A stretch of 44,461 nt of DNA from an uncultured Alphaproteobacteria bacterium (GTDB lineage Bacteria > Pseudomonadota > Alphaproteobacteria > HIMB59): positions 1 to 44,461 of the forward strand of contig CABYQR010000008.1 of the NCBI GenBank assembly GCA_902521155.1, written 5' to 3'. The translations under genes were made by a program, and so were the position numbers. The notes below the pieces were generated by a model. That model saw nothing but the letters and a program-made list of their open reading frames with translations, was not told where the DNA came from and did no database searches. Of this stretch, positions 17,031-27,226 are shown piece after piece. How positions within the stretch are numbered: the first letter of the stretch is position 1; each line of letters starts with the position of its first letter.

Positions 17031-17106
17031 GGGCGATTAGCTCAGTTGGTAGAGCATCTCGTTTACACCGAGAGGGTCGGCGGTTCGAGTCCGTCATCGC
17101 CCACCA
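17031..17106 (+). tRNA. tRNA-Val (TAC)
   Basis: The acceptor stem GGGCGAT/ATCGCCC is perfect, with discriminator A and an encoded CCA (17104-17106). The anticodon stem CTCG/CGAG encloses the loop TTTACAC, giving anticodon TAC. The D-arm AGCTCAGTTGGTAGAGC and T-loop TTCGAGT are standard. It lies 17 bases after hupB and 13 bases before tRNA-Asp. Confidence 0.97.
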
Positions 17107-17119
17107 TTCGATAATAGTC

Positions 17120-17196
17120 GGGGGTGTAGTTCAGTTGGTTAGAACGCCTGCCTGTCACGCAGGAGGTCGCGGGTTCGAGTCCCGTCGCTCCCGCCA
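17120..17196 (+). tRNA. tRNA-Asp (GTC)
   Basis: The anticodon stem CCTGC/GCAGG encloses CTGTCAC, giving anticodon GTC. The acceptor strands GGGGGTG and CGCTCCC pair with two G-T wobbles. The discriminator is G, as expected for aspartate tRNA, and CCA is encoded (17194-17196). It is the last gene before the loosely packed region upstream of nuoA. Confidence 0.96.
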
Positions 17197-17291
17197 CTTC
17201 CTAATGGAGCTGGCTAAACTTAAATTAACTTTTCTAAATATTATAAACGTATTTATTAAGATAATTATTATTAACTAAGAAGGAGAAAATA

Positions 17292-17480
17292 TTGATTTGG
17301 GAAATTATCTTTTGGCTATTTTTAATTCCCGTTGCTCTTTGGGGGCTTCATAAATTATTTCGATATAGCGCTATTGGAATACCCTTCATAAAAAAGAACC
17401 AATTTTTATATTGGGTATTTATGATTGGATTAATATTATTAATTAATTTTCTTGTTGATAAATTCTATCTAGCTAATTGA
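17292..17480 (+). CDS. small two-helix membrane protein of unknown function
   Basis: I do not recognise this 62-residue protein. It has two hydrophobic segments, about residues 3-20 and 38-58, separated by a short basic loop (KLFRYS, IKKNQ), as in a helical hairpin in the inner membrane. A good Shine-Dalgarno AAGGAG (17280-17285) lies 6 bases before the start codon TTG (17292). No ATG is available upstream in this frame. The strong ribosome-binding site and membrane-like composition support a real gene; the TTG start and lack of homology I can name count against it. It is flanked by tRNA-Asp and a decayed gene. Confidence 0.5.
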   Translation: MIWEIIFWLFLIPVALWGLHKLFRYSAIGIPFIKKNQFLYWVFMIGLILLINFLVDKFYLAN

Positions 17481-17522
17481 TTATACTAGTTAACTTAAAT
17501 ATACCTTAATTTGTTAAATAAA

Positions 17523-17560
17523 CTTTTCTTTAAAAAAAGAAAAGAATTTCGATTTTTTTT
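17523..17560 (+). terminator. weak hairpin plus T-run, possible terminator after the small membrane gene
   Basis: A perfect 9-bp inverted repeat CTTTTCTTT/AAAGAAAAG (17523-17531 and 17536-17544) with a 4-base loop is followed, after 8 bases, by a run of eight T (17553-17560). The stem is almost pure A-T, and the T-run is not directly adjacent, so it is at best a weak intrinsic terminator. The position between the small gene and the decayed gene is suitable. Confidence 0.3.
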
Positions 17561-17587
17561 GAATATGAAATGTATATAAATTAAATA

Positions 17588-18003
17588 ATGAAAGTTTTTC
17601 TAATTTTATTATTGCTAATATCTAGTTTGAGTTGGGGGAGAATGATTGCCCTTAAAGATTATATGTTTGAAAATCCTAGTTTGGGAGAAAATGAATCCGT
17701 ATATATGTAATCAAGATGTAGCGCAATTTTTTATCATATGTCTGAATTGAATAAGGATAGAGAAGATTTATTTAAAAATTTGGATAAACTACAGACTCAA
17801 TTTTCAGAAATGTCTTTAATGTTAACAATGAAAGCTTTACCTGATGAGAGTGAGGAAAATCTTTATCAAAAATATCTAATACAATTAATGATATGATCGA
17901 TGAAAACATTGAATTATCTAATATTCACTATAAATATACAGGTAGCTACTTAACTGACTATATGATGAATGATATTGAGATTTGCTCTAGTATTATGGGA
18001 TAG
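17588..18003 (+). pseudogene. decayed gene for a small secreted protein
   Basis: The frame starting with ATG at 17588 encodes a convincing signal peptide (MKVFLILLLLISSLSWG). It runs 40 codons to an in-frame TAA at 17708-17710, continues open (SRCSAIFYHMSELNKDREDL and onward) to a TGA at 17894-17896, and resumes one frame over as NTINDMIDENIELSN up to the TAG at 18001-18003. The frame change is best placed at the A5 run 17868-17872, where restoring one A joins the halves. One nonsense and one frameshift mutation in a sequence that otherwise keeps protein-like composition indicate recent inactivation of a protein of about 138 residues. Two cysteines (in SRCSA and EICSS) could have formed a disulfide. 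I do not recognise the family. Confidence 0.65.
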
Positions 18004-18314
18004 TATTTAGCTGGAAATTCGTAGTTTTTTTTCACTTAGATTCTGTTTAAAAAATATTATTTGTTAAATTATTTATAAAAAAAATAATTTTATTTAGAGC
18101 TCAAACACCATTCAAAATCTTATTTAAAATAATTATCAAGAAACATTGATTTTTTTGATCTTTTTAATCAAATGATTATATAATTATTTATTAATTTACA
18201 CATAAATATATTAAAAATGTGTGTAAACAAGTTGCGTCATTTTACTCATCAATTATTTAGCAATTTTTTCTATAATCTTGTTTTCTATAATTGATTACAG
18301 AAAACTATTAATAT
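18004..18314. other. AT-rich intergenic region upstream of the nuo operon
   Basis: No gene is visible in these 311 bases. The sequence is extremely AT-rich, with short inverted repeats such as TTGATT (18146-18151) and AATCAA (18166-18171). Two TATAAT boxes (18271-18276 and 18286-18291) lie 24-44 bases before the nuoA start and are the best -10 candidates for the complex I operon. I see no convincing -35 element at the right distance for either. Confidence 0.4.
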
Positions 18315-18674
18315 ATGTACAACTTGGATTATATTTTCATATTAATTTTTATCCTCATAGGAGCAGGTATGGCTATAGTTATGTATTTACTATCCAAAAT
18401 CCTATCTCCTAGTAAACCAGACTCTGAGAAATTATCAGCCTATGAATGTGGTTTTGAGGCTTTTGATGATGCCCGCTCTAAGTTTGATGTGAAGTTTTAT
18501 TTAGTATCAATTTTATTTATCATTTTTGATTTGGAAATAGCTTTTTTATTTCCTTGGGCTGTCAGTTTGAAAAATATAGGAGCACTTGGTTTTTATTCGA
18601 TGATGTTTTTCTTATTTATTTTAACGGTGGGTTTTATTTATGAATGGAAGAATGGAGCGTTAGATTGGGAGTAG
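18315..18674 (+). CDS. nuoA: NADH-quinone oxidoreductase subunit A
   Basis: Membrane subunit of complex I near the quinone site. At 119 residues it has three membrane helices. The loop between helices 1 and 2 carries the conserved [20 protein letters not shown], with the quinone-site cysteine and acidic residues. The second helix [12 protein letters not shown] is diagnostic. It is the first gene of a complete 14-gene nuo operon and overlaps nuoB by 31 bases. No strong Shine-Dalgarno is seen before its ATG. Confidence 0.97.
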   Translation: MYNLDYIFILIFILIGAGMAIVMYLLSKILSPSKPDSEKLSAYECGFEAFDDARSKFDVKFYLVSILFIIFDLEIAFLFPWAVSLKNIGALGFYSMMFFLFILTVGFIYEWKNGALDWE

Positions 18675-19174
18675 AAATAGAACATAATAATTCTTTAAAT
18701 ATTGATGAGGTATTTGAAAAAAAAGGTTTTGTAACCGCTTCTTTTGAAAATTTAATTAACTGGGCACGTTCGGGATCTTTGTGGCCAATGACTTTTGGAC
18801 TAGCATGTTGTGGTGTCGAGATGATGCACTCCTATATGAGTAGATATGATCTAGATCGCTTAGGAGTTATTCCTAGAGGATCACCTAGACAATCTGATGT
18901 TATGATTGTAGCTGGAACTTTGACAAACAAAATGGCTTCCGCCTTAAGAAAAGTTTACGACCAGATGCCTGAGCCTAGATGGGTTATTTCTATGGGCTCC
19001 TGCGCTAATGGGGGTGGTTACTATCATTACTCTTATTCAGTCGTGAGGGGTTGCGATAGAATCGTACCTGTCGATATTTATGTCCCGGGTTGTCCTCCCA
19101 CTGCTGAAGCACTTCTTTATGGGATAATGCAACTCCAAGATAAAATTAAAAAAAAGAAAAAAATTTATAGGTAA
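18644..19174 (+). CDS. nuoB: NADH-quinone oxidoreductase subunit B
   Basis: Peripheral-arm subunit carrying Fe-S cluster N2, the last electron carrier before quinone. It is 176 residues long. The N2 ligands are the tandem C55-C56 (GLACCGVEM), C120 ([12 protein letters not shown]) and C150 ([10 protein letters not shown]). The ATG at 18644 lies inside nuoA. A start at TTG 18665 would also leave the conserved core [18 protein letters not shown] intact, so the exact N terminus is uncertain. The core is very highly conserved. Confidence 0.97.
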   Translation: MEEWSVRLGVEIEHNNSLNIDEVFEKKGFVTASFENLINWARSGSLWPMTFGLACCGVEMMHSYMSRYDLDRLGVIPRGSPRQSDVMIVAGTLTNKMASALRKVYDQMPEPRWVISMGSCANGGGYYHYSYSVVRGCDRIVPVDIYVPGCPPTAEALLYGIMQLQDKIKKKKKIYR

Positions 19175-19178
19175 TCAC

Positions 19179-19772
19179 TTGTCCCCAGATCTTTTGCAAA
19201 AATATTCTATCGGTAATTTTCATTTTCCAGTTAAGTCTGCAATGGATAGTATACTCGTATCCAAAGACTCCATATTAGAGGTTGTTCAAAAAGTAAAAGA
19301 AGACGAAGAACTTTTATACGAACAACTAGTCGATGTAACTGCCACTGATAATATGTTATCAAAATCGAGTAATTCGAACGAACGTTTTACAATTATTTAT
19401 AGTTTTTTAAGTCTTAAAAATAATAAAAGACTCTTTGTTTTTACTAACTTATCTGAAAATGACTTAGATATAGACTCTATTACTCAGATATTTGAGTCAG
19501 CGGATTGGTATGAGAGAGAGTGCTATGATTTGTTTGGTATTAACTTTAAAAACCACCCCAATCTTCAACGCTTAATGAATGATTATAATTTTCAAGGCCA
19601 CCCTTTAAGAAAAGACTTTCCTTTAACCGGTTATGAAGAAGTTAGATATGACGAGAACCTCAAGAAAGTCGTATACGAACCCGTAACTCTTAAACAAGAG
19701 TTTAGAGATTTTGATAATGAAAGCCCTTGGGAGGGTATGAAAGATACAATCCAAGAGGAGCTTAAAAAATAA
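19179..19772 (+). CDS. nuoC: NADH-quinone oxidoreductase subunit C
   Basis: The 30-kDa peripheral-arm subunit, separate from NuoD as in Alphaproteobacteria (fused in E. coli). It is 197 residues long. The signature [14 protein letters not shown], then [11 protein letters not shown] and [20 protein letters not shown], is present. The start is TTG at 19179, four bases after the nuoB stop. The first in-frame ATG would remove about 22 residues, so TTG is preferred. The stop overlaps the nuoD start by 1 base (TAATG). Confidence 0.95.
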   Translation: MSPDLLQKYSIGNFHFPVKSAMDSILVSKDSILEVVQKVKEDEELLYEQLVDVTATDNMLSKSSNSNERFTIIYSFLSLKNNKRLFVFTNLSENDLDIDSITQIFESADWYERECYDLFGINFKNHPNLQRLMNDYNFQGHPLRKDFPLTGYEEVRYDENLKKVVYEPVTLKQEFRDFDNESPWEGMKDTIQEELKK

Positions 19773-20950
19773 TGGCTGAAAATTTTAAACCAGTAACTCT
19801 TAATTTTGGACCTCAACACCCCGCAGCTCACGGTGTACTTAGATTACTTGTTCAATTAGAGGGGGAGGTTGTCAATAAAGCTGAACCACATATTGGTTTA
19901 CTTCATCGAGGTACTGAAAAACTTATCGAACAAAAAACATATACTCAAGCAATACCTTACTTTGATCGTTTGGATTACGTTTCTCCAATGTGTCAAGAAC
20001 ATGCCTTTGCTATAACTGTTGAGGAGCTCTTAAATATCGAGGCGCCCATCAGGGCTCAATACATCAGAGTGATGTTTGCCGAGGTAACAAGAATTTTAAA
20101 TCATCTATTAAACATTCCTGCTTTTGCGATGGATATTGGAGCAGCTACACCAATGCTCTGGGCATTTGAGGAAAGAGAAAAGATGCTAGAATTTCATGAA
20201 GCGGTTTCTGGTGCTAGATTTCATGCTGCTTATTTTAGACCTGGAGGAGTTCATCAAGATCTTCCTGATAACATTCTTGAAAAAATGAAAAGTTATTTTA
20301 CTAACTTTCCTAAATTCATTGACACACTGGAAGAACTCTTAACAGAAAATAGAATTTTTAAACAACGTTCTGTAGATATTGGAATACTCAGTAAAGAAGA
20401 TGCTATTAGGTTAAGTTGCAGTGGTCCCGTTCTAAGAGCGAGTGGTGTCGCTTGGGACTTAAGAAAAGCACAACCTTATGACGTTTATGATGAATTAGAT
20501 TTTTCTATTCCCGTAGGCAAAACGGGGGATACCTATGATCGTTATTTGGTTCGCATGGAAGAAATGAGAGAGTCAGTCAAAATCATACTTCAATGTATTG
20601 AAAAAATTCCCTCAGATGGACCAGTTATGGTGGAGAACAATAAAATCACACCCCCTAAGAGATCAGAAATGAAACACTCTATGGAAGCGATTATCCATCA
20701 CTTTAAACTTTTTACAGAGGGCTATCGTGTACCAGAAGGCATTACCTATAAAGCTGTTGAGGCGCCTAAAGGTGAATTTGGTGTTGTTTTAGTCTCTGAT
20801 GGAAGTGCTAAGCCCTATCGATGTAAATTAAGAGCCCCTGGTTTCGCACATCTTCAAGCTTTACATTTTTTATCTCAAGGTCATCAGTTAGCAGATCTTC
20901 CTTCTATTTTAGGAAGTCTCGATATTGTTTTTGGAGAAGTGGATCGATGA
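19772..20950 (+). CDS. nuoD: NADH-quinone oxidoreductase subunit D
   Basis: The 49-kDa subunit, related to the large subunit of NiFe hydrogenases, forming the quinone pocket with NuoB. It is 392 residues long. The conserved quinone-site stretch [13 protein letters not shown] carries the key histidines. [13 protein letters not shown] and [12 protein letters not shown] follow, and the C terminus ends DIVFGEVDR as is typical. It overlaps nuoE by 4 bases (ATGA). Confidence 0.98.
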   Translation: MAENFKPVTLNFGPQHPAAHGVLRLLVQLEGEVVNKAEPHIGLLHRGTEKLIEQKTYTQAIPYFDRLDYVSPMCQEHAFAITVEELLNIEAPIRAQYIRVMFAEVTRILNHLLNIPAFAMDIGAATPMLWAFEEREKMLEFHEAVSGARFHAAYFRPGGVHQDLPDNILEKMKSYFTNFPKFIDTLEELLTENRIFKQRSVDIGILSKEDAIRLSCSGPVLRASGVAWDLRKAQPYDVYDELDFSIPVGKTGDTYDRYLVRMEEMRESVKIILQCIEKIPSDGPVMVENNKITPPKRSEMKHSMEAIIHHFKLFTEGYRVPEGITYKAVEAPKGEFGVVLVSDGSAKPYRCKLRAPGFAHLQALHFLSQGHQLADLPSILGSLDIVFGEVDR

Positions 20951-21534
20951 GTGGTACTCACCCAGGTTTATCAAATAACTTTATTCATTCAGGAGAGAAA
21001 TTTGAATGGTCTAAAGATAATGCCAAATCAATAAAAAAAATTATTTCTAAATATCCATCCGAAAGAAAACAAAGTGCAGTAATGCCTCTTTTGTACTTAG
21101 CCCAAGAACAAAATAATAATTGGATTAGTATTGAGTGTATTGAGACTGTTGCTGAAACTTTAGAAATGCCAAAAATAAGAGTTACGGAAGTAGTTTCTTT
21201 TTACTCAATGTATAATACTCAACCTGTTGGTAAAAATTTAGTCCAAGTTTGTCGTACTTCACCATGCTGGCTTAGAGGCTCAAATAAAGTGACAGACACA
21301 ATTTGTAAACAAGCTAAATGTGGTATCAATGAGACTAGTGAAGATAATTTATTTACTGTAGTAGAAGTTGAATGTCTTGGTGCTTGCTCTAATGGCCCTG
21401 TCGTCCAAATTAATAATGATTTTTTTGAAGACCTCGATGAAGAGAGTACCAAGAAAATCATAGATAATATTAAAAATAATATTCCTAACACAATAGGATC
21501 TCAAAAAGGAAGAAAGAGCTCAGAAAATGCTTAG
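20947..21534 (+). CDS. nuoE: NADH-quinone oxidoreductase subunit E
   Basis: The 24-kDa thioredoxin-fold subunit holding the 2Fe-2S cluster N1a in the NADH module. It is 195 residues long. The four ligands lie in [11 protein letters not shown] and [26 protein letters not shown] precedes the first pair. The C-terminal tail (about 25 residues, Lys/Ser/Asn-rich) is not conserved. The gene overlaps nuoF by 8 bases. Confidence 0.96.
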   Translation: MSGTHPGLSNNFIHSGEKFEWSKDNAKSIKKIISKYPSERKQSAVMPLLYLAQEQNNNWISIECIETVAETLEMPKIRVTEVVSFYSMYNTQPVGKNLVQVCRTSPCWLRGSNKVTDTICKQAKCGINETSEDNLFTVVEVECLGACSNGPVVQINNDFFEDLDEESTKKIIDNIKNNIPNTIGSQKGRKSSENA

Positions 21535-22798
21535 TCAAAAAGATAAAGTTTTTCAAAACCTCCATGGCTTTGAAGACGCTTTTCTAGAAGGAGCTCTCAA
21601 AAGAGGTTCTTGGTCCAATACAAAAGAAATTTTATCCAAAAGTCAAAATGATATCATAGAGTTAGTTAAGTCAAGCCAACTTAGAGGTAGAGGTGGGGCT
21701 GGTTTTTCTACTGGTTTAAAATGGTCGTTTATGCCTAAGGACACAGGCAAGCAACATTATTTGGTAGTTAATGCGGATGAGTCAGAACCAGGTACTTGCA
21801 AAGATAGAGAAATTATTAGAAATGATCCTCATACTTTAATTGAAGGATGCTTAATTGCTTCTTACGCTATTCAAGCAACAAAATGCTATATTTATATTCG
21901 AGGTGAATATCATTATGAATATGTTCAATTAGAAAAAGCTATTCAAGAAGCTTACGATAAAAATTTAATTGGTAAAAACGCATGCGGCAGTGGATTTGAT
22001 TTTGATCTATACGTTCACCGCGGAGCTGGAGCTTATATATGTGGAGAGGAAACTGCATTATTAGAGAGTTTAGAGGGAAAAAAAGGTCAACCTCGATTAA
22101 AGCCTCCTTTTCCTGCCGGAGTTGGATTATATGGTATGCCAACTACTATCAATAATGTGGAGTCCATAGCTGTTGTTCCTACTATTTTAAGAAGAGGCCA
22201 AGATTGGTTCAAGTCTATAGGCAAGGAAAATAATACCGGTACAAAAATATTTTGTATTTCAGGAAATGTTAATAATCCATGTACCGTTGAAGAAGAGATG
22301 GGTATTCCTTTACAAGAGCTTATAGAAAAACATGCTGGAGGAGTTGAAGGGGGATGGGGTAATTTAAAAGCTATCATTCCAGGCGGTTCTAGTACTCCAA
22401 TGTTACCTAAAAAAGTCTGTGAAACCGTCTTGATGAATTTTGATGATCTTAGAGCTTATGGATCTGGCTTAGGTACCGCGGGCGTTATTGTTGTTAATGA
22501 GAAAAATGACATAGCCGAGGTTATAGAAAGATTTGCTCATTTTTATAAACATGAAAGTTGTGGTCAATGTACTCCATGTAGAGAAGGTACAGGCTGGATG
22601 TTTAGAATGATGCAAAAGTTAGTTAGGGGAGAAATATCACCTGAGCAAATAGAGCTTCTGGAAAATGTTACTAAGCAAATTGAGGGTCACACTATTTGTG
22701 CTTTGGGAGACGCTGCAGCATGGCCTATTCAAGGTCTGATTAAAAACTTTAAGCCCGAATTAATTCAAAAATATAATAAGAAATTAAAAGCGTCATGA
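21527..22798 (+). CDS. nuoF: NADH-quinone oxidoreductase subunit F
   Basis: The 51-kDa subunit that binds NADH and FMN and carries the 4Fe-4S cluster N3. It is 423 residues long. The nucleotide-binding segments are [15 protein letters not shown] and [16 protein letters not shown]. The N3 ligands are in [14 protein letters not shown] with a fourth cysteine in [14 protein letters not shown]. It lies between nuoE and nuoG with 4-8 base overlaps, which points to coupled translation of the NADH-oxidising module. Confidence 0.98.
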   Translation: MLSQKDKVFQNLHGFEDAFLEGALKRGSWSNTKEILSKSQNDIIELVKSSQLRGRGGAGFSTGLKWSFMPKDTGKQHYLVVNADESEPGTCKDREIIRNDPHTLIEGCLIASYAIQATKCYIYIRGEYHYEYVQLEKAIQEAYDKNLIGKNACGSGFDFDLYVHRGAGAYICGEETALLESLEGKKGQPRLKPPFPAGVGLYGMPTTINNVESIAVVPTILRRGQDWFKSIGKENNTGTKIFCISGNVNNPCTVEEEMGIPLQELIEKHAGGVEGGWGNLKAIIPGGSSTPMLPKKVCETVLMNFDDLRAYGSGLGTAGVIVVNEKNDIAEVIERFAHFYKHESCGQCTPCREGTGWMFRMMQKLVRGEISPEQIELLENVTKQIEGHTICALGDAAAWPIQGLIKNFKPELIQKYNKKLKAS

Positions 22799-24828
22799 GT
22801 GAAGATCAAAACATCAATATAAAAATTAATCAAAAAGAAATACAGGTTGATAAAAATTTAACTGTAATGCAGGCCTGCGAGATAGCAGGAGAGGAAATCC
22901 CAAGGTTTTGCTACCATGATAAACTTTCCATAGCTGGAAATTGTAGAATGTGTCTTGTAGAAATTGAAAAAGCTCCAAAGCTTGTATCTTCTTGCACAAT
23001 GCCATTAATGGATGGAATGTCTATTATCACGAATTCTAAAAAAGTAGAAGCAGGCAGAAAAGGTGTCATGGAATTCCTTCTGATTAACCACCCTCTAGAT
23101 TGCCCGATTTGCGATCAAGGTGGAGAATGTGACCTTCAAGATCAAGCTATGTATTATGGCTTTGATAAATCTCGTTTTAAAGAAAACAAAAGAGCAGTTG
23201 ATAACAAAAATATGGGCCCACTTGTGAATACGATTATGACTCGATGTATTCACTGCACAAGATGTGTCCGCTTTGCAACGGAAGTAGCTGGTGTCTCTGA
23301 ATTAGGTATGCTAGGCAGAGGTGAAAATGCAGAAATTACAACTTACTTAGAACAGTCAATTACTTCTGAATTGTCTGGCAACGTTATTGATTTATGTCCA
23401 GTTGGTGCATTAACGAGTAAGCCTTATCAGTTCAAGGCCCGCCCGTGGGAGTTAAAAAGAACGGACTCTATAGATATATTTGACTCAGTAGGGTCGAATA
23501 TCAGAATAGATAGCAGGGCTCAAGAAATTCTAAGAGTTACCCCAAGAGCTAATGAATATATTAATGAAGAATGGATAACTGATAAAGTTAGATTCAATTA
23601 TGATGGATACTACCAACAAAGAATAGATAGTCCTTATATAAAAAAAAATAACAAACTAGAACCCACCTCATGGGCGGATGTTTTAAAAACTCTAAAATTA
23701 AAACTGGAAAGATCAAATCCACTTGCTTTAATTGGTGACCAAGTAGACTTAGAGACTGGATATTCTATTAAAAAATTTATGTTAAGTTACGGTAAAAATA
23801 ATGTTGAATGTCGAACTGATGATCAGGCAATATTATCAAATCTGGATAGTTATAGATTTAATACTCCCATTTCTGAAATTGAAGAAGCAGACCTAATTAT
23901 ACTAATTGGAACTAACACCAAACTAGAAGCTCCTATTATTAATCATAAAATATTCAAAGCTTATAACAATGGCGCTGAGGTATTTAATATGGGGGAGGAT
24001 ATTTCTCTAAATTACCCCACTCATTACATTGGAAGTCAGCTTGAAGATCTTAATTCTAATAAACTTACTAAAGCTTTAAAACAATCAAAGAACCCTCTTG
24101 TTATAGTGGGACCTGCCTATCTTAATAATATTAAATCTTCTGATACACTTGAGTCATTATTTTCTTTTGCTCAAAAAAATAAGATTATTGATGACAAAAA
24201 GAATAATTTAAATTTTTTAAATTCCCATGCCTCTAGAGTGGGTCAACTTCTTTTGGGAAACACTTCTAAAAATAATTGTCAGCCATTTTCATCAATTAAT
24301 TATCAAGAATATGATTTAGTTATGTCTTTTTCTTCTGAAGTAATTTCGAAGAATTGTTTCAAGGATACTTATAAAGTTTACTTCGGACATCACGGAGATG
24401 AAGGAGCTATGTGTGCAGATATTGTTCTACCAACCCCTTTATACACTGAAAAAAACGGTATTTTTGTAAATATAGAAGGTCGTCCACAGGAGGCAAAAAA
24501 ATGTCACAACCCTATAGGATTGGCTAAAGAAGAATGGACTATTTTAAAAGAATTATCTAATCAGCTATCTTTAAGTTTTGAGATTGAAAGTTTTGAGGAT
24601 CTTAGAAGTAAATTATCACAAGAATTTCCTGATTTAATGAAGTTTCAACAAATCATTGAATTTTCTGAAAATTCTAACTTTGATAAACCTTATAATTTTG
24701 AAAATTGCTCAATTTCATATCCCATTGAAAATTTTTATATGTCTGATGTTATTTCAAAAAACTCTATAACAATGGCTAAATGTGTTGAAGAAATATTACC
24801 CAAGCCATTATTGGAAAAAACAGCATAA
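22795..24828 (+). CDS. nuoG: NADH-quinone oxidoreductase subunit G
   Basis: The 75-kDa subunit that wires electrons from NADH through several Fe-S clusters. It is 677 residues long. The 2Fe-2S cluster N1b ligands are C39, C50, C53 and C67. N5 ligands lie in [20 protein letters not shown] (His plus three Cys) and N4 ligands in [10 protein letters not shown] with [14 protein letters not shown]. The C-terminal half is a degenerate molybdopterin-oxidoreductase fold, as in the family. The N7 ligand set known from E. coli is not evident. nuoH follows after 2 bases. Confidence 0.97.
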   Translation: MSEDQNINIKINQKEIQVDKNLTVMQACEIAGEEIPRFCYHDKLSIAGNCRMCLVEIEKAPKLVSSCTMPLMDGMSIITNSKKVEAGRKGVMEFLLINHPLDCPICDQGGECDLQDQAMYYGFDKSRFKENKRAVDNKNMGPLVNTIMTRCIHCTRCVRFATEVAGVSELGMLGRGENAEITTYLEQSITSELSGNVIDLCPVGALTSKPYQFKARPWELKRTDSIDIFDSVGSNIRIDSRAQEILRVTPRANEYINEEWITDKVRFNYDGYYQQRIDSPYIKKNNKLEPTSWADVLKTLKLKLERSNPLALIGDQVDLETGYSIKKFMLSYGKNNVECRTDDQAILSNLDSYRFNTPISEIEEADLIILIGTNTKLEAPIINHKIFKAYNNGAEVFNMGEDISLNYPTHYIGSQLEDLNSNKLTKALKQSKNPLVIVGPAYLNNIKSSDTLESLFSFAQKNKIIDDKKNNLNFLNSHASRVGQLLLGNTSKNNCQPFSSINYQEYDLVMSFSSEVISKNCFKDTYKVYFGHHGDEGAMCADIVLPTPLYTEKNGIFVNIEGRPQEAKKCHNPIGLAKEEWTILKELSNQLSLSFEIESFEDLRSKLSQEFPDLMKFQQIIEFSENSNFDKPYNFENCSISYPIENFYMSDVISKNSITMAKCVEEILPKPLLEKTA

Positions 24829-24830
24829 TA

Positions 24831-25829
24831 ATGGATTCCTTAGGTTTAGAGATATTAATTGGTACTTTAAAGATTTTTAGTTTTGTTGTTCCCGTTTTGG
24901 TTTCTGTGGCTTTGCTTGTCTATTTAGAAAGAAAAGTTTTAGGAGCCGTTCAATTGAGAAAAGGTCCTAATGTAGTTGGACCTTTTGGAATATTACAAAG
25001 CTTTGCAGATGTGATTAAATTAATAACTAAAGAAAATTTACTTCCATCAAGTTCAAATAAATTTTTATTTATTTTTGCCCCTATGCTAACTTTATTACTC
25101 AGTTTGATTGCCTGGGCAGTTATTCCTGTGAGCTCTACTTATGTGATCTCTAATATCAACATAGGAATTCTTTATCTTTTTGCTGTTTCTTCCTTTGGCG
25201 TTTACGGTGTGATACTAGCCGGATGGGCAAGTAATTCTAAATATCCTTTTCTAGGAGCTTTAAGATCTGCGGCTCAAATGATCTCCTACGAGGTATCTAT
25301 CGGTTTCGTAATTATAACTGTTTTAATTTGTGTGGGGTCGCTAAATTTAATCGACATAGTTGAAAGTCAAAAAAATCTTTGGTTTGCTATTCCCCTTCTG
25401 CCTATGTTTGTTGTTTTTATTATTTCAGTATTAGCAGAGACTAATCGACTACCTTTTGATCTTCCCGAGGATGAGGCAACCTTGGTTGCTGGTTTTTTCA
25501 CTGAATATTCATCCATTTCTTTTGGATTATTTTTCTTAGCCGAATACGCCAATATGATTTTAATGAGTTCTTTAACTGTAATTTTATTTTTAGGGGGCTG
25601 GTATCCGCCAATGGATATATTTCCTCTAAATGCCATTCCAGGGATAATTTGGTTTGGACTAAAAGTATTTTTAATTTTATTTGTATTTTTGTGGGTTAGG
25701 GCAACTTTTCCACGATATCGCTATGACCAGTTAATGAGGTTGGGTTGGAAGATATTTTTACCTTTGACATTAATTTGGGTAGTCATAACTTCCTCTTTTT
25801 TATTTTATTTTGGATTGTTACCTAACTAA
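24831..25829 (+). CDS. nuoH: NADH-quinone oxidoreductase subunit H
   Basis: Membrane subunit joining the peripheral arm to the proton pumps and forming much of the quinone channel. It is 332 residues long with eight or so helices. Conserved segments are [20 protein letters not shown] near the N terminus, [19 protein letters not shown] in the matrix-side loop with its acidic residues, and [18 protein letters not shown] near the C terminus. The gene is spaced tightly between nuoG and nuoI. Confidence 0.98.
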   Translation: MDSLGLEILIGTLKIFSFVVPVLVSVALLVYLERKVLGAVQLRKGPNVVGPFGILQSFADVIKLITKENLLPSSSNKFLFIFAPMLTLLLSLIAWAVIPVSSTYVISNINIGILYLFAVSSFGVYGVILAGWASNSKYPFLGALRSAAQMISYEVSIGFVIITVLICVGSLNLIDIVESQKNLWFAIPLLPMFVVFIISVLAETNRLPFDLPEDEATLVAGFFTEYSSISFGLFFLAEYANMILMSSLTVILFLGGWYPPMDIFPLNAIPGIIWFGLKVFLILFVFLWVRATFPRYRYDQLMRLGWKIFLPLTLIWVVITSSFLFYFGLLPN

Positions 25830-25831
25830 TC

Positions 25832-26320
25832 ATGATTCATTTTATAAAATATCTTAAATCTTTTACTCTGTTTGAGTTAATGAAAGGATTAATGTTAACC
25901 CTTCGTTACTTTTTTAAAGCTAAGGTTACACTCAACTATCCTAATGAAAAAGGTCCTTTGAGCCCACGTTTTAGAGGCGAACATGCACTAAGAAGATATC
26001 CTAATGGAGAAGAAAGATGTATAGCCTGTAAACTTTGTGAAGCTGTATGCCCAGCTCAAGCTATTACAATTGAAGCAGAGCCCAAGCCAGATGGTAGTAG
26101 AAGAACTACACGCTACGATATCGATATGACAAAATGTATATATTGTGGTCTCTGCCAAGAGGCTTGCCCTGTAGATGCTATTGTAGAGGGCCCTAACTTT
26201 GAGTACGCAACTGAAACAAGAGAAGAGTTACTATATGATAAGGAAAAGCTTCTTCGAAATGGAGATATTTGGGAAAAACAAATTAGTGAAAATATCAAAA
26301 GTGACAGCAGGTTTAGATAA
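25832..26320 (+). CDS. nuoI: NADH-quinone oxidoreductase subunit I
   Basis: Ferredoxin-like subunit with two 4Fe-4S clusters (N6a and N6b) that pass electrons towards N2. It is 162 residues long. The two binding motifs are [16 protein letters not shown] and [16 protein letters not shown]. The preceding [17 protein letters not shown] is typical of the family. An N-terminal amphipathic segment anchors it to the membrane arm. Its stop shares one base with the nuoJ start. Confidence 0.98.
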   Translation: MIHFIKYLKSFTLFELMKGLMLTLRYFFKAKVTLNYPNEKGPLSPRFRGEHALRRYPNGEERCIACKLCEAVCPAQAITIEAEPKPDGSRRTTRYDIDMTKCIYCGLCQEACPVDAIVEGPNFEYATETREELLYDKEKLLRNGDIWEKQISENIKSDSRFR

Positions 26321-26922
26321 TGTTTCTTTTAGGAACTTTTTATTTATTTGCTTCCTTTTTAGTAATGACATGTATTTCAGTTATTTTCTCAAAAAACCCA
26401 GTTAATTCTGTTTTATTTTTAGTTTTAGCTTTTTTAAACTCCACATTTTTATTTATTTTAATAGGTGCTGAATTTGTCGGCATTATTCTTGCTATTGTCT
26501 ACATAGGAGCCGTTGCAATCCTTTTTTTGTTTGTTGTAATGATGTTAGATATTCAAATAACTTCTTTAATGTTTAATATTAAAAGATATGTACCTTTAGC
26601 GATTTTATTTTCTAGTATTATTTTAGCGGAGATTATTTATCTAACTGTTTACAAGACTGCTAAATCTCAAAAAGATATAATTGTTCGTTCAGAAAATAAT
26701 ACAGAGCAAATAGGCAATGTTTTATATACTGATTATTTTATTGATTTTCAATTAAGTGGCATCGTTTTGTTACTAGCCATGATAGGTGCAATTGTATTAA
26801 CGCATGTCTACAGACCTACGATCAAACGTCAAAATATCAATAAACAAAACATGACTTTTGCAAAAGATCGAGTTGAGTTAATGAAACCTAAATCAGGAGA
26901 GGGAATAAATAGTGATGACTAG
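26320..26922 (+). CDS. nuoJ: NADH-quinone oxidoreductase subunit J
   Basis: Membrane subunit of 200 residues with five predicted helices. The third helix reads GIILAIVYIGAVAILFLFVV, the most conserved stretch of NuoJ/ND6, including its functional glycine and tyrosine. The hydrophilic C-terminal tail (from about residue 166) is variable. The stop overlaps the start region of nuoK by 8 bases. Confidence 0.95.
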   Translation: MFLLGTFYLFASFLVMTCISVIFSKNPVNSVLFLVLAFLNSTFLFILIGAEFVGIILAIVYIGAVAILFLFVVMMLDIQITSLMFNIKRYVPLAILFSSIILAEIIYLTVYKTAKSQKDIIVRSENNTEQIGNVLYTDYFIDFQLSGIVLLLAMIGAIVLTHVYRPTIKRQNINKQNMTFAKDRVELMKPKSGEGINSDD

Positions 26923-27226
26923 TTTGACTTATAATCATTTTTTTATTCTATCACTCGTTGTTTTTATGATTGGCTGCTTTGGGTTATTTTTAAACCGAAG
27001 AAATATGATTTTAATATTAATGTGTATTGAAATTATTTTACTTGCTGCAAATATTAACTTTGTTTCTGCATCCGTATTTCTAAATGATATTAACGGACAA
27101 GTATTTTCAATTTTCATTTTGACTATAGCGGCTGCAGAAGCTGCAATCGGTCTAGCTATTTTAGTTATCTATTTTAGAAACAAAGGGGAGATTGATGTTA
27201 CCAAAATTAATCAATTAAAAGACTAA
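26915..27226 (+). CDS. nuoK: NADH-quinone oxidoreductase subunit K
   Basis: Small antiporter-like membrane subunit with three helices. The buried glutamates are visible in MILILMCIEIILLAANINF and in TIAAAEAAIGLAILV. I chose the ATG at 26915, giving 103 residues, over the adjacent GTG at 26912 because the Shine-Dalgarno-like GGAGAGGG (about 26896-26903) is then better spaced. The GTG would add only one residue. The stop overlaps the nuoL start by one base. Confidence 0.96.
   Translation: MTSLTYNHFFILSLVVFMIGCFGLFLNRRNMILILMCIEIILLAANINFVSASVFLNDINGQVFSIFILTIAAAEAAIGLAILVIYFRNKGEIDVTKINQLKD

Noticed and set aside
17170-18314. Attachment site, i.e. a repeat of the tRNA-Asp 3' end before nuoA
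   Set aside because: No copy of the T-arm/acceptor sequence was found in the region, and there is no integrase gene.
18644-18674. nuoA-nuoB overlap of 31 bases as a sign of a frameshift or fusion
   Set aside because: Both proteins have normal, complete termini. The overlap only reflects an upstream ATG choice for nuoB.
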